Source of the DNA: Clarkia xantiana subsp. parviflora
Lineage: Eukaryota > Streptophyta > Magnoliopsida > Myrtales > Onagraceae
Length of the DNA: 64,000 bases
Direction of reading: 5' to 3'
Assembly (NCBI GenBank): GCA_036873135.1
Contig: JAPTYO010000001.1
Span: 49,897,774-49,961,773 of the forward strand
The notes beneath the pieces were generated by a model, which saw nothing but the letters and a program-made list of their open reading frames with translations, was not told the DNA's origin and did no database searches. Made by a program: the position numbers and the translations under genes. Shown here piece after piece: positions 1-12,211 of this stretch (position 1 is the first letter of the stretch; each line of letters starts with the position of its first letter).

Positions 1-2217
1 CATTTTGAGGTTGTCTGTCATAAATTCAATAACATGTTTGCAATTGTTTAGATTGTTATTATTACTATTATAACTTAAATTGAATGGAATTAGAATTTAG
101 GGATGAATTTGGGTAACAGAGAAAACGACTGGTGAACATGCATTGCATGTAGTTTCTGAAGGGGAAGTGTCCTACGAACAGTGTAGCGGAGGACACACTA
201 TAGGAAACTCGATTGGTGATAAGAATATTCACCTGAAGTTACTATTATGCGGTTCATAAACACTAGCTAGCTAGCTAGCTTATTGATGAATGCGATAAAG
301 TTGAAATGTACATTACTAACAGTAAGAGAAATGGACAGTGACAGTAATAGCAATGTTAATTGAAGTTTGAACATTTGAGAGACTTTGTTTAAAATGTATG
401 TTTGTTATGTGATTGTGAGTATCAAAGTGGTTTGGCTTTTGGGAATTAAGTGACCCTAGTATGAAATAGTAGTAGGGTCCTAAGGCACATGATAGGAGGT
501 TGGGTAGATTCCCTTATTTCACTTTCAATAGGACCATGACAATCACAATACAACATTCACATGCACACGGTACAGATTCTCCCACTACCCACCCTTTGTT
601 TTAGTCTCCACACTAGATTATCTCACGCCATTCCATTCCATCTTTTCAATCACCCAACCCATAATGAAAGCAACCCAACATCATCCATTATTACCATCAT
701 TATCTCATCTCATCTTCAATTAAATTAAACGCATCCCCTCTCATTTCATCTTGACGCGACTCAATCAATCGCAATCAAGCGTTTATTGTTCAAGTCGAGT
801 TGAATCAATCTGCTTTTTATGAAAATCATGACAAAAAATGTGTGTTTTAAGGTCGGTATTTGGTGAATCAATTATATTACCAATTTTAGGACTTTACCCC
901 TCAGGTTCGCTATTTAAGTTGTTGATGATTTCGACTTCTTTTTAACCACTATCATGAAGTGACGCATCAATCATCCGTATACGATAGCATATTCAATCCT
1001 AACATAATGCCAACCGACTACACATTCATCATACAAATCAAATCGATGTACTTGATACAAGTTGATACGTGAAATTTTAATTAAATTGAGATTTAACTTG
1101 TCACTACGGATATTTGAATATACATCCTCTGATACCATGTGAATTTCAAACGGACCACTTAACAAACTGTCATAAAACATTAACGTGGTAGATAAATGCA
1201 TAATTTAATCTTTATATATTTTAACATGAACATCAAAATTCTCAAACAATAGAACCTAACCTTAGAGTAATTACAATGTTCAACTCAAATGATTATATTA
1301 AAGGTGTCAATAGAGAATCCAGATCACCTGTCTCACTTTTTGTATCCCATATCAAGCAATGTCGTTGTGATTTTGACACAAGTACTTAGTGTAATTAATT
1401 TGTATTTTTTTTTTTTTTGTAAAAACCTATTGGGATGAGTGAATCCTAAAAAGTAAATATTAAATTTAAAGATACATGTCAAAATTTTAACGGTGAGGCA
1501 TGATTTGGTATAGAAATAGTGAGACATGTGATCTGAATCGGTCAATAGAAAGCTGAATCCCCGAACCTCACGGTGCGCCAACTTACAATGTCAGCGAAAA
1601 TAGCTATCGAGTTTACGGGAACAATTTGGTAGAAAGAACTGCAATACATAGTTGATAAATAAGCTCTTATATATTGAACTCCCGCTCCGAAATTATATAT
1701 GTAACTTTAGACAACTTTGTTGCTTATAATAAAAACATTATTTTAGGTCAAATCAGAAGCCCTTCTGTGTTGAGTTTAGAAATGCATTTTATAATTTACC
1801 ACTTTTATAAAATTTGAGTAAATGTTCATTAATGCGAGTTTAGAAGAAAAACATTTTTTTATTTTTAAAAAATTACAGGGCAATGTCCCGCAGGACGAAT
1901 CTATCAAAAAGTTATACCGCAAGAGTCGAGACGGATGATAGTAAGTAAATGCAAGTGAAGTGAAGTGGAGATGATAATACTAAGTTTAATTACCCGACCC
2001 GACCTGCCCGGTTCACATCATAGATTTTGTGTCTGATCTGATCTGATCTCCTCCTAAATGCATAATTTATTGGTGACGTGGCAACAGAAATTTGAAATTA
2101 AGAGAGAGATTCTGTTCTCTCAAGAATAAAAACAAAGCTGCCTATAGTGGAGTGGAGTCCCCAGCAACCCAATCAATCCAACAGAGACACACACGAGTCC
2201 CCCCACTTTCCTCTCCG
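1..2217. other. Gene-free 5' stretch
   Basis: I see no convincing gene on either strand. The block is AT-rich with short ORFs only. It holds a small TAGC microsatellite near 265-283, a poly-T run near 1407-1420, and three tandem TGATC units near 2033-2048. The last few hundred bases are presumably promoter and leader of the gene starting at 2218. Confidence 0.6.
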
Positions 2218-5200
2218 ATGAGCACCACCATGAGCCACGGTGGATTCCGGCGACAAGACAACCCCCCAGAGTTCAACCTCCGAGAGTGGGACTTGCAGGC
2301 AAACAGAATCACCCGTCACAACACCAATTCCAGGCGGTTCTCCGCCTCCAACATCCGTGAAGACATCACCAGGCGCTCCTCTTTCCGGTCGAACATCACC
2401 GTCTCTAGCACCGCCTCATCCCCCGGCTACCCTCTCATTAAAGGTTTCTTCCTCTTCCTCACATATATATATATTTCTTCTTAATTAATTAGCTACTACA
2501 GCCAACTTTGAATCATTAACTTCTCCATAAACTTTTACGCAGATGAGATCGATCCATCTACTTACTCATTCACCTCCGCGCTTAAAGGTAAACAAATTAA
2601 TTAACTACATGTTCTCTTGTCAGTGTAATTTGCTAGCTCCGTCCATTTTTCTGTAATATGAACTTTAACTTATAATCATGTGTCATAATTTCATCAATGT
2701 ATGATTTGTTGGTTCCGTTAATTTTACTATATGCAGCTTTGCAAGCAAAATCGGGGTTACATAACAACTTCGAATGCTTATCGCCCGAAGGGTTCGCACT
2801 CCATTCAAAGTGGAACGATGCGGAGAAATACATATGCAATCCGCACTCGGGACAGGTCCCGATGGAGTGTCTATCGGCTAGGTCGTTTCGCAACTTGCAA
2901 AACCGAACCACGATGTCGGCACCGCTCGTTTATAACTTCACCCAAACGAAGATACCTTCGTTAACGGTTCGGGAGAGCGATTTGCTTCAGAACATTGCGA
3001 TCAAAGGTTTATAACATCTTTTTTAACCAACTTGTTGTTGTCAATATCTCGACGTGACAAGTGTCTAATCTTTTTTGTGTTTTTAGAGAAAAAAGAAGCG
3101 GGCATGACTCGAGATATCGGAATTCAAATCGGGACACCTGTTGGTTCGAGTTCGAGCAGCAGCCTGAGCCCTGCCTCGACCCCGTCTATCCAAGATAGAG
3201 CGCCAATACGGTACGGCATGGAAGGTGGAGAATCATCGAACTCGAGCTCAAAACCCAAGTCCGATGTCGAGGTACGGCTGGACCACTCTATAATACTTCT
3301 CCAGGGTTCGAAATTTACCGTACATTTTTGCAATGTAAAAAATACGACTTTTTATTGGATTCATCGGTGTCAACAACTAGTGTCACTGATACACTAAAGA
3401 CTTTTTCAAAAAAATACAGTAAAAAAAAACATAAGTTAGATAACGTACACGCCCTTAATTAGGGCCAGGTGTCATCAGTAATTAAAAGTTGATTCAAAAT
3501 ATATAAAGTACATGGATCATAAATAATATTTGGTGCAACGATAGATATAATAGTTATTTATATATCTTGCAATAAGTTTTTACCTAACATTGCCAAATGT
3601 GGTAAAATATTCAAATACCAAGATAAGCTTTATATATATTACTGACCAGACATCCTTAGTGGTCCGTCAGACCGAGCTAAGAGCACTTCCAATGGGCAAA
3701 TTTTGCAAGACATTTGCTTATGTGGATGTGAGAGGTAAGGACAATTTTTGTCCATACCACTAATTGTCCCTCCATAATTTTTTTCTCTTTCCTCTAAGTT
3801 GTCCTTAAGACATTTGTGTTTCCAAGACATTTAATTTATTTATTTTTAACAAAAAAAAAATGACTTACAAATAATAATAAAATGTTTGTAGTATATAAAA
3901 TGTTATATATTATTGTGACTATGAGAGGTATATCAAAAATAATATACATTTTCGTGATAAACAGACACATCGACAACTATAAGAAGACTTGATCAAACAT
4001 ATTTGACAATTTCATAATACTCGTGCAAATTCCGTTTAAGTCTACTATGAGTGATTGATGACGTAACTTAATTATTTATAAAAAAATTAATACAATGAAA
4101 TTTTCTATTTTATAATATTATTAATGATTTAAATTATGTATTTTTTATATATTTCATGGATAATTACTTGAATAAAATATTTATTTGTTGTATAATAATA
4201 TAATTAGTTGATTAAAAAGTAAATTATAATTAAATACATTTTATTTATTTAAATCATATAAAAACCATATAAATCCAAAATGGCTTGCCTAATGTGTCCA
4301 AAATGAGTTTTGCACATTGTGAAGACTTTGAACAAAATTCATTTTTCTCTCTCTTCTATGACACATAGTCTATGTGGCGCTGATGTGGCGGCAAATGTCC
4401 TTCAAAATGTCTTTTACCATTGGAAATGCTCTAACAAACAATCTTTGTTGGCTGAGCTTGTGTTAAAATAAAATCATGGTTTCTTTTCTTCTAATTAATT
4501 CCCGCCAAAACGAAGATATGAAAGACGGGCAGGCAATAATAATAAATGGTCCCTTCTCTTCCCTTGAGGATTGAGCTTATAAGGACCAATAAGCACATGT
4601 GCCCAACATTGTCTTATCCCTCTCATAAATTGCCCAAATATGTTGTCTCTTCTTAATGCCAGTCCTTTTGCAGAACATTTCTCTGGTTCTCTTTTAATTG
4701 CTTTTGAATTTGAATGACGGGTCAATTTTTAGGGTCCATCATTTTTTCTGATTAAATAAATAAATAAATTACAACCAATGTAAACGTAATGAACTCGAAC
4801 TCATACACAACGAATTCTGAGCCTTATTTCTTCTGCAACTACCATTAATTAGCTTGTTTCTAGATTAATAATAATAATGTGTGATAATAATATTTTACAG
4901 TCACACAGAGATTAAATAATTACTTTTATTTTTTAAGTAATAGTTTAATTACTTACATTATAGAATGATTAAATTGTTTAAACTTATTTTATTTAGTCAT
5001 TTATGTTTGACTCAATGTGGTTAAATTATTATAAAATGAAAGTGTTGCCCTTATCTTTAACCAATTCAAGTGTTTTTTTTTATCAAATTTATCATAAAAA
5101 GACTTCGACATTTTCATTTAAAAAAAAAATCTAACCACCAGTAGCAGTTGGGTTCAGATTTGAAATAGTGTTCAAATTTGAAAAAATTAAAGCATTTGAT

Positions 5201-5883
5201 GAATTTGACGGAGAACACGCCGAAGAATGAATATAAAAATGTTATTTTTTACATTTCATCAAAATGTAACAAAACTGCTACATTTGCAACATAGATAACT
5301 AAAAAACCCCAAGTTTGAACCAAATGATCACGTTGAGAAATGTAAGTATCCAAACCATGTATTAATCATTCATTTTAAGTATAAATTGAAAGGCAAACAA
5401 AATTATTCGATATTATTTAGTAGTTTCTTGAGAATTTTTATCATAAAGATTTAATTTTGGCATGCATGGACATGGAAATGGACTATACTAACATAGATAA
5501 GGAATTGCATTCACTACTTTTTTTCTTTTCATAGTAGTGGTACAAAAAAGGCTACTTTATAGTATTGTCTTTACTGATCTTTATAACACAAATCTGTGGG
5601 TTTTGTCTTGTGTGGTTGGATTCAGGTGGAAAGGAAGCAAGATAATGATGAAGAAGATGATGATGAATCATCAGAGAATAAATTAGAGAGTAAAAAAGAA
5701 ATTAGCTCAGACTCCGACGACTCGCACTCCGCCAATCATCGGCAGCAAATTCGCAGGTGCGGTCCATCGGCGGGTTGCTTATCGTGGATGTTGGTAAAGA
5801 AGCAGCCACTCACCAAATCCTCTATCAAAACTAAGAAAACTCTTTCTCTGTTTCGTTTTCAAATTCTAAAAAGAGCTAGCTAG
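2218..5883 (+). CDS. Plant-specific protein of unknown function, five exons
   Basis: Function unknown. Exons inferred from GT/AG sites and frame: 2218-2443, 2543-2587, 2737-3006, 3087-3271 and 5626-5883, giving 327 residues. I chose the ATG at 2218 (MSTTMSHGGF); the open frame runs further upstream but has no ATG there. Exon 3 carries the most conserved-looking block, with NFECLSPEGFALHSKWNDAE and a PMECLSARSFRNL stretch. Exon 4 holds MTRDIGIQIGTPVGS followed by a serine-rich run; this resembles the RRDMGTQMTP-type motif seen in some remorin N-termini, but no remorin C-terminal domain follows. Exon 5 is very acidic (DEEDDDESSENK), then ends in a basic tail with GCLSWMLVKK. No signal peptide or membrane segment is seen. 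The last intron is 2.35 kb and contains a MITE. Gene reality is likely because all five joins keep frame at canonical sites; the function is open. Confidence 0.75.
3681..4431. mobile_element. Tourist-like (PIF/Harbinger-type) MITE in intron 4
   Basis: A 751-bp AT-rich element. Its ends are inverted repeats, GAGCACTTCCAATGG at the left and CCATTGGAAATGCTC at the right. It is flanked by a 3-bp TAA duplication (3678-3680 and 4432-4434). No transposase reading frame is present, so it is non-autonomous. TNA target duplications with GAGCAYCYCC-type ends are characteristic of PIF/Harbinger-derived MITEs in dicots. It shares its end sequence with the elements at 43420 and 60521. Confidence 0.85.
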
Positions 5884-6422
5884 ATATATCCATGTGAAGA
5901 CTCGAATCTTTAATATATAATATATATAAATAAATAAAATATGATAGTAAGAGTCATATATTTTTATATTATTTTCAAGAAATACAATTATTAATTACTT
6001 TTATAAACCCTAACAATGTTTGAGTGTTGTTGGTGTTTTACCGTTCATTTTTTACTGAATTATCAAATTGCTAGTTGAAATTGCAACTAATTTTTTTAAT
6101 TCTTGTTTTACAATTTGTCTGCTCAATTAATTTCGTTTGTGGACAAATTATTAATTTTGTCAAATATTTCGTCTAATTTAGATAAATTTGCGCTCGTGAC
6201 TTGCACGTGATTAAAAAATAAAAAGGAAACTTACCTAACACAATGGAATAGCTCTCATGGATGTTCGATTTAGAGATCTATGTTGAGAGCAAACCAACAG
6301 CAATATCAAACATACTTTGTATTAGAGTGCTCAAAGATAAGTATCACAAAGACATGAAGACCTAATATATAGTAAATATCTATTACTAACATGGAGTGTT
6401 AATCAAGTAACAAATTATATAT

Positions 6423-6478
6423 GTTAATGATGGAATGTGATTATATTTGGGGGTTAATGATGGAATGTGATTATATTT
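6423..6478. repeat. Perfect 26-bp tandem duplication
   Basis: Two identical 26-bp units (6423-6448 and 6453-6478) begin GTTAATGATGGAATGTG and are separated by four G/T-rich bases. A shorter diverged third unit (GTAACGATGGATTATATT) follows near 6496, after a G-rich run. Confidence 0.85.
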
Positions 6479-6535
6479 AGGGAGGGGGGAGGGGGTAACG
6501 ATGGATTATATTGTGATGAATATGCATGTTTGGGC

Positions 6536-6716
6536 TACATAGGGTTCTGATTTGGGCCACCGTCGGCTCCGACTTAGCCCTCTGTGGATCAATCAGAGCT
6601 AGACGGCTCCAGATCGGGGCCCACTGGCTCCGATTGAGCCACATAGGGCTCTGTCGGAGCCCTCTAAGGCTCTGGTCAGAGCTCTATGGTTCTGATTGAG
6701 CCCTCTGTGGATATAG
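6536..6716. repeat. Degenerate GC-rich tandem array (GGCTCCGATTGAGCC-type)
   Basis: About seven degenerate units of a GGCTCYGAYTGAGCCCTCTGTGG-like motif stand out from AT-rich surroundings. Each unit is partly self-complementary (GGCTC...GAGCC). No ORF explains it. Confidence 0.65.
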
Positions 6717-7104
6717 ATTTTTCTATTTTATTTATTTGTTTCCGTTTATTATTTACTTATCTAATTGTACCAATATTATTTCAGATCAATTTACTATTTT
6801 TTTCTTATTTTGTAATATATCATGAATCATATGTTCTGATGTTTTATCCAAGATGGTATATATTATTAGATTCACAACGTTAGGTTTGACAAATAATATT
6901 TTTTTTTTTTGGTGAAATTGACAAATAATATAACTGTACAAGCCTATTAATAAAGCTAATAAGTTTTTGTTAATAGTTTTCATAGGTGTAACATATAGGG
7001 CTCTTTGTTAATGTTTTTTATTCTTAAGATTGGTAGACAGCTAAAAAATTCTAAATGTAAGTATGGGCTAACTAGAATCTTTACCCTGTGAATATTTTAA
7101 ACTA

Positions 7105-7136
<32 letters not shown>

Positions 7137-8434
7137 AATATTTATTAATTTCACTATTATTTAATTTTTATCCAAAAAAGTATATTAAAATTTTTAAAAT
7201 AACTATTTATATGCAACAATTAAAGAAAATATATTTTTTAAAATTTTAAGGTTAGTGGCTAGTTTATCTATAAAGTTACACTGCCCATTGCGCGAAACAA
7301 ACCTTAGCAATTAACATATAGGCTAACATATAATATATACTAGTTATATATACAATTTACGGAAAGTTGATTCTAGTTACTGTTTGAAACCTCTCACTTC
7401 TGGAGCTACAATGAAGAAACTCGTCGACGAGTTCGGACGCTCTCGCACCCGGCAAAACCCTAAAGCAAATCAACCACCGCCCTAGTCAAAGCCCCAGCTA
7501 CCGGTCAAAGCCCAACCACAACTTACCTTATCCAAGCACACCCAAGCCCAGCAGCAACCAGCCCATCTTCCTGGGTGATCTAAGCCCAACCCACCATCCT
7601 ATCCACACGGGCTGCCATTCTCTCAGTTATTACCTGAAGCCCACGCTCCAGCCCAACTCGGAAGTTGTTTCCGGCCCGAGTAGTCTCTCCGGCCCAGCCC
7701 AGCTGCTTTCTTCAGACCGGGTCAAGCCAGCCCCGCCTCTCTAGGACTTCATTGAAGTAAGCCCAGACAGAATGGATCAGCATTCACAGTCCTCCGACCC
7801 GACAACCAACCATTACCGAACCGGGCCCAAGTCGTCCAACTCGTATCCGCTCAACAGAATGTTAGCCGGGAAAGTGGTCTCGACTACAAGACCCCGTCCG
7901 GACCTTGTCTTAAACTGTCCAACAAGATATGTTCAACCTACTGCCTCTGGTAAACTTCCGCCACGACCAATTATGGATTTTCGTGTTCGAAGAGGAACAA
8001 CACCTCCGAGAGGTAATGCTTAATGCTCCATTCATGATTGGAAATGCTCTACTGGTTATGTTTGAATGTAGAGATTTTGGAATACCACGAACTTTCCCTA
8101 TGAATGATGTTTCGATGTGGATCGAGCTTAGGGGGTTAAACCCGAGTTACTCTAGTTTTGATTTGATTATCAAGGTCGCGGCTGTCGTAGGTTCTGTCCT
8201 CCAAATTGAGCACTTAGATGCAATACTTACGGATCCCTATCTCATTGCCTTCCCCAAGGTCTGCGTTGCCTTGGATCTTTATAAATCGGTTGCTCCGGGA
8301 GCTTGGATTACAGATTCCCCTTTCAAGGAACCGGTGTTTATTCGGTACTGTCAGACCCGTAAAATCCGACTTGTTGGGAAGTACGAATTTGGCTATGATA
8401 GACGTGCTTCCCAAGCCTTGCAAGCGTTTGGAAG

Positions 8435-9617
8435 GTAAAAATACTGAATCGTAGCATTGTGTAACGTGTTTTGGGTGTTTAGGAATAATTGGCAGCAAAG
8501 TGGAGTTTGTGGGATTCGATCCTTGGACAAGAGTTTGTCCCGCGTTCGTCAAGAGTTTGCCCGCGTCATCGAGGATTTTTCCGTGTCCATCCCAAGATTG
8601 TCCCGTACGAGCAAAGAGTTTGTCCCGTACCAGCGAAGAGTTTGTCCCGTACCAGCCTCAGCACTCGTCCCGTGCATTTTGTGTGTTTTGCCCGTGCTTG
8701 GTGAGTGCCAGTCCCGTGCCCAGCAAATGTCCCAGACGAAGCTGCCAGTCAAGTGCTCAGACAATGCTTGGCCCGTGCTTTTAGTGTGCGCGACCCGTGT
8801 TTTTTGAGTGTTCAGCCCGTGCTCAGCAAGTGCCCAGCACCAGAAAGGCTGAATTGGCTGGAAACCCATGTTTGATGGAAGGACAAGCCCAGGCCTGTGT
8901 GGATCCGAGATTAAGAGATGCAAACAAGATATTTGGCTGCCAAGAAGGATCAAATCCGCCCAAGATATGTGAAGAATCTATCTATAGCTATATTTAAGGG
9001 AACTAGATATATTTGTGAGCTTTGTTAATTAGTTATATATATATATATGTTATAAATATATATATATGTTATAAATATATATCTATACTAATATAGCTAT
9101 ATATAAGGGAACTTAGATATATTTGTGGGTTTTTGTAATAACTATGGATATATATATATGTTATAAATATAGATCCTAGCTAAGTATAGATAGAATTAGA
9201 TATATATAGATTGGATTTTCCTAGGAGTCTAAGGAATTTCGGATCCTATATAAAGGGGAGAGTTCCCTTGAGTTGTAAACAGATTTTGCTCACCCATCCG
9301 TGGCAGAATTGTGGAGTTGTAAAGCGTCTAAGTTGTGTGGGTGTAATTTGGGCATGTAGCCTCCATTGAGTAATAAAGGCAAGTGTTTTATACATCTTTA
9401 TCTTGTTGTGCTTTTCGTTTCCTTGGAATTTGCTGCGTGTTTGCCTCTGTTGTTCGAGATCCTTGTGAGTTTCTGGTTCCGGGTTCTTTTGGCTTGTTCG
9501 TGAATTTCGTCCGCTGCGTTGGATCCGTGTGTTGGCTGGTGGTTTCGAGCAGGGAATCACGCCAGCGAGAGCTATACTTAGGCGAAAAATAAGTCCTAAA
9601 TTTAGCCCTTGTGACAG
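8435..9617 (+). other. Intron-like insert splitting DUF4283 from the zinc knuckle
   Basis: Removing 8435-9617 (AG|GTAAAA ... GACAG|GTATCG) restores a continuous frame reading AFGRYRGRLPCICC. The same junction can also be read as an insertion with a 5-bp AGGTA duplication (8433-8437 and 9616-9620). Inside are a degenerate tandem array (8525-8730, unit like AGTTTGTCCCGTACCAGC), AT-rich repeats (9035-9170), a TATA-like TATATAAAGGGG near 9247 and a polyadenylation-like GAGTAATAAAGG near 9367. The last two give an LTR-like layout, but TG...CA ends are not evident. Confidence 0.55.
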
Positions 9618-10143
9618 GTATCGAGGTAGACTACCTTGTATCTGTTGTGGCTGCCTAGGGCACGCAAGTGAAGATTGCAACCGTTCTGAGGCGGATGCCA
9701 CCATACTAATCTTAGATATGCAACGCATAGTCAATGTGATCCCGGGATTGCGAGTATTGGGTAACGAAGGTAAGGCCTGGTACACGTCCAAATGTAAACG
9801 AGGTACAGGACAATTATGCCGATTGATCAGGTGGTCGGATGATGAGTAGTATAACACGCATGCCGGCAGAGAAAGGGAAAACCTAAACCCACCACGTGGG
9901 AATCCGAACTCTTCAGTTGCTGACACCTCCACCCCTTACAGTCCCGAGATTCCCAGTACCTCTACTAGAGAATTCGACTCAGATGATCATGACACCGCCC
10001 TCCTCCCCACCTCGACTCTAGCCGGAACTTTCTCTACTCAGCAAAATACCAAGCCGAATATGGAAGCCTTTTTGGTTCCCGGGTTCAACTTTAACCCTTC
10101 ACTAGAAGACACATTGGAGATAGATAGTTCACCGATGAGGGGA

Positions 10144-10337
10144 AGTTGGGAGAGGGCTCCCAACTACTCCATCAGCCATGGAAAGAACCGCTGATTGAGA
10201 TACCGATGGAGAGCAAGTCGGGAGAGGGCTCCCAACTATTCTATCGGCCAGGGGGAAATCTGAATCAGCTAGGGGACGAGGAACTGCTTTATAATGAAGA
10301 CACCCTATGAGTAGTGAGTTGGGGAGGGCCCCCAACT
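10144..10337. repeat. Three spaced near-perfect hairpin modules
   Basis: Three short palindromes of the form AGTTGGGAG-AGGG-CTCCCAACT lie at 10144-10165, 10216-10237 and 10317-10337. The third is AGTTGGGGAGGGCCCCCAACT. Each is embedded in a wider weaker inverted repeat (GATGG/CTATGAG before, CCATC/CTCATAG after) and followed by a similar spacer. Centre-to-centre distances are about 72 and 100 bp. Confidence 0.8.
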
Positions 10338-11127
10338 AACTCATAGGCCATGCAAAGAAAATATCATCCCTAGCTGTGTGGATGACGAATTTATGAGCCC
10401 ACAAAGGAAAAGACTCAGAATCTGCAATCTGGAATAGTTCAATCCAAAGGCAAGAGCGACACCCTGCACCCGACGCACAGCTAAGATCTCTATTGGACCG
10501 CGCCCATCGCGCAATATACTCAACCGCAGGTTATCCGAAACACCCAAGTCCAACGCTAAGGAACCGAAGTCACCCCCTCCTCCACCGGCAGCATAAACAT
10601 CAACAGAAGAATGTCGTCGCACACCAGGCCCAATATTGTGTGCGATTGAGCTATTAGGGCAAAGTCCTTTTTAGTTTTCGGAGGCGCTCTTTTGGTAGAT
10701 GATTCAGGTAGAATCATAGCGGCCTCGGTAGTTTCGGCACCTTCCGATGACCCTATTTTTGGCGGAAAGTCTAGCGTGCAGGGCAGTGTTACTGTTAGCT
10801 CGGTCACATCTTCAGGATACCCACATCTTGTTACGGACTCGACCAAACTGCTGAATCAGATCGACTCCTCTTCTACAAGTTGCAACCCAACCATTTTTAG
10901 TGTCATCCAGGATATCCAGTTTTTATTGCATTCTCTGTCGGCTTTAATTTTTGTTGTACCTAGATCTAAGGTGTCCAAAGCACACAAACTCTCTAATAGT
11001 GCGGCAGATTTATCTGTAACCGAAACTTGGTTAGCTTAGGACATCCCGTACTCTTTACGGTTGTCTAATGTTGGGTTGTTTATTTATATATTTGTGGCAT
11101 TAAGATAAAAAAAAAAAAAAAACCTTA

Positions 11128-11928
11128 GGGGTCGTTTGAATGGATGTAATGTGAAATTAGTTGAAATGTGAGATTGCAAGTAATGTGAGTTGTAATGTGA
11201 GATTACTTGAAATGTTAGATTACTGTGTTTGATTGTGTTGTAATGTGGAGTATAATATTATATTACAGTGTTTGGTATGTGCATTGTAATGTGACTTTAT
11301 TATTATTATATTAATTTATAGATAGTATATTATATCATAATACGATAAGATTTAAAAAAGAAAATATATTTTGACAATAAGTAACTTCTTAAAGTTTATG
11401 TTTTATGGTTAATAGTAATACTATAGTCATTTATGAATTCTGAAAACAAAATATGTAAACTCAATATGCACAACTATTAAGATTTTAATAGTTAAAATAT
11501 TATATGTAGTTTTATAAGATAATTTTCATAAAAAAATGCATTAAAAATATTTTACTCATTTTATACTAACATTATGTGCATTATTTATTATAATAATGAG
11601 TTATGAAGTAGATAAAAAATAAAAATACTAATAATAACAAAATTATTATCATAATAAGCTATAATGATAATACAAAGTATTTTGTCTTTTTAATAAATAT
11701 TAATAAAATTATAACACTTCGTAATGTTGGACGTAAACTCACATTATCTGTTTTTGGATGTAATCTGACATTACGTTTAATGAAGTTTGGACGTAATCTG
11801 AGATTACAATTGACATTACATTACAATGCACATTACGTCGTTTGGAAAACTAAACAACGTAATGTTGATGTAATGTGGAACGTAATACGAGATTACGTCA
11901 TCTCACATTACATCCATCCAAACACCCC
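11128..11928. mobile_element. Tourist-like MITE, copy 1
   Basis: An 801-bp element with ends GGGGTCGTTTGAATGGATGT and, on the right, ACATCCATCCAAACACCCC. It is flanked by TTA at 11125-11127 and 11929-11931. Internal sequence is AT-rich with many ATGTGAGATTAC-type words and no coding capacity. It sits immediately behind the poly-A tail of the retroelement at 7413-11122. A diverged relative lies at 43165-44273. Confidence 0.88.
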
Positions 11929-12211
11929 TTAGTATATATATATATAATTATATACTAATTATGACCCTAGCTAGCAGTCATGTCATCTCTTTGTGTTTTC
12001 TTTGATTTAAGACCTTTCAAAGAATTATGGTGGCCTTTCATGCCGTTGCCCGGCTCCTATTTAATTATTATTGTTTCTAATAGCCTTTAGGTTCTAACAC
12101 TTGTGTAAGTTTTTAACCACACCCGTTTTTACATACTCGAGGTTTAAAATGAGGCTTATATTCTTAGGTTTTTTTTTCTTTTCTAATAGGTTCTTTAGGT
12201 CGACTATTCAT

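Larger units (their letters stand above)
5884..7412. other. Intergenic, AT-rich with local tandem repeats
   Basis: No gene seen. A (TA)n tract lies at about 7104-7131. Two tandem repeat clusters are listed separately. Confidence 0.6.
7413..11039 (+). pseudogene. Decayed retroelement ORF: DUF4283-like domain plus CCHC zinc knuckle
   Basis: This looks like the first ORF of a plant non-LTR (LINE-type) retroelement, or a gene domesticated from one. An N-terminal stretch starting ATGAAGAAACTC at 7413 is broken by stops. The frame 7929-8434 carries a DUF4283-like domain (FVFEEEQHLREVML, then WIELRGLNPSYSS, then VGSVLQIEHLD). After an intron-like interruption the same frame resumes at 9618 as YRGRLPCICCGCLGHASEDC, a CX2CX4HX4C zinc knuckle. 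Downstream, 9849-10680 is stop-riddled but still resembles the proline/serine-rich tail of such proteins. An open stretch ends at 11039, and an A16 tail follows at 11107-11122. No endonuclease or reverse transcriptase is present, so it is internally deleted or truncated. Call is firm for retroelement origin, weak for exact limits. Confidence 0.7.

Noticed and set aside
8218..8552. Overlapping frames on both strands within the DUF4283 region
   Set aside because: Only the 7929-8434 frame shows domain features and continues in frame into the zinc knuckle.
9246..9932. 228-residue open frame on the minus strand
   Set aside because: It is antisense to the zinc-knuckle exon and the LTR-like part of the insert. 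The plus strand carries the recognisable CX2CX4HX4C motif.
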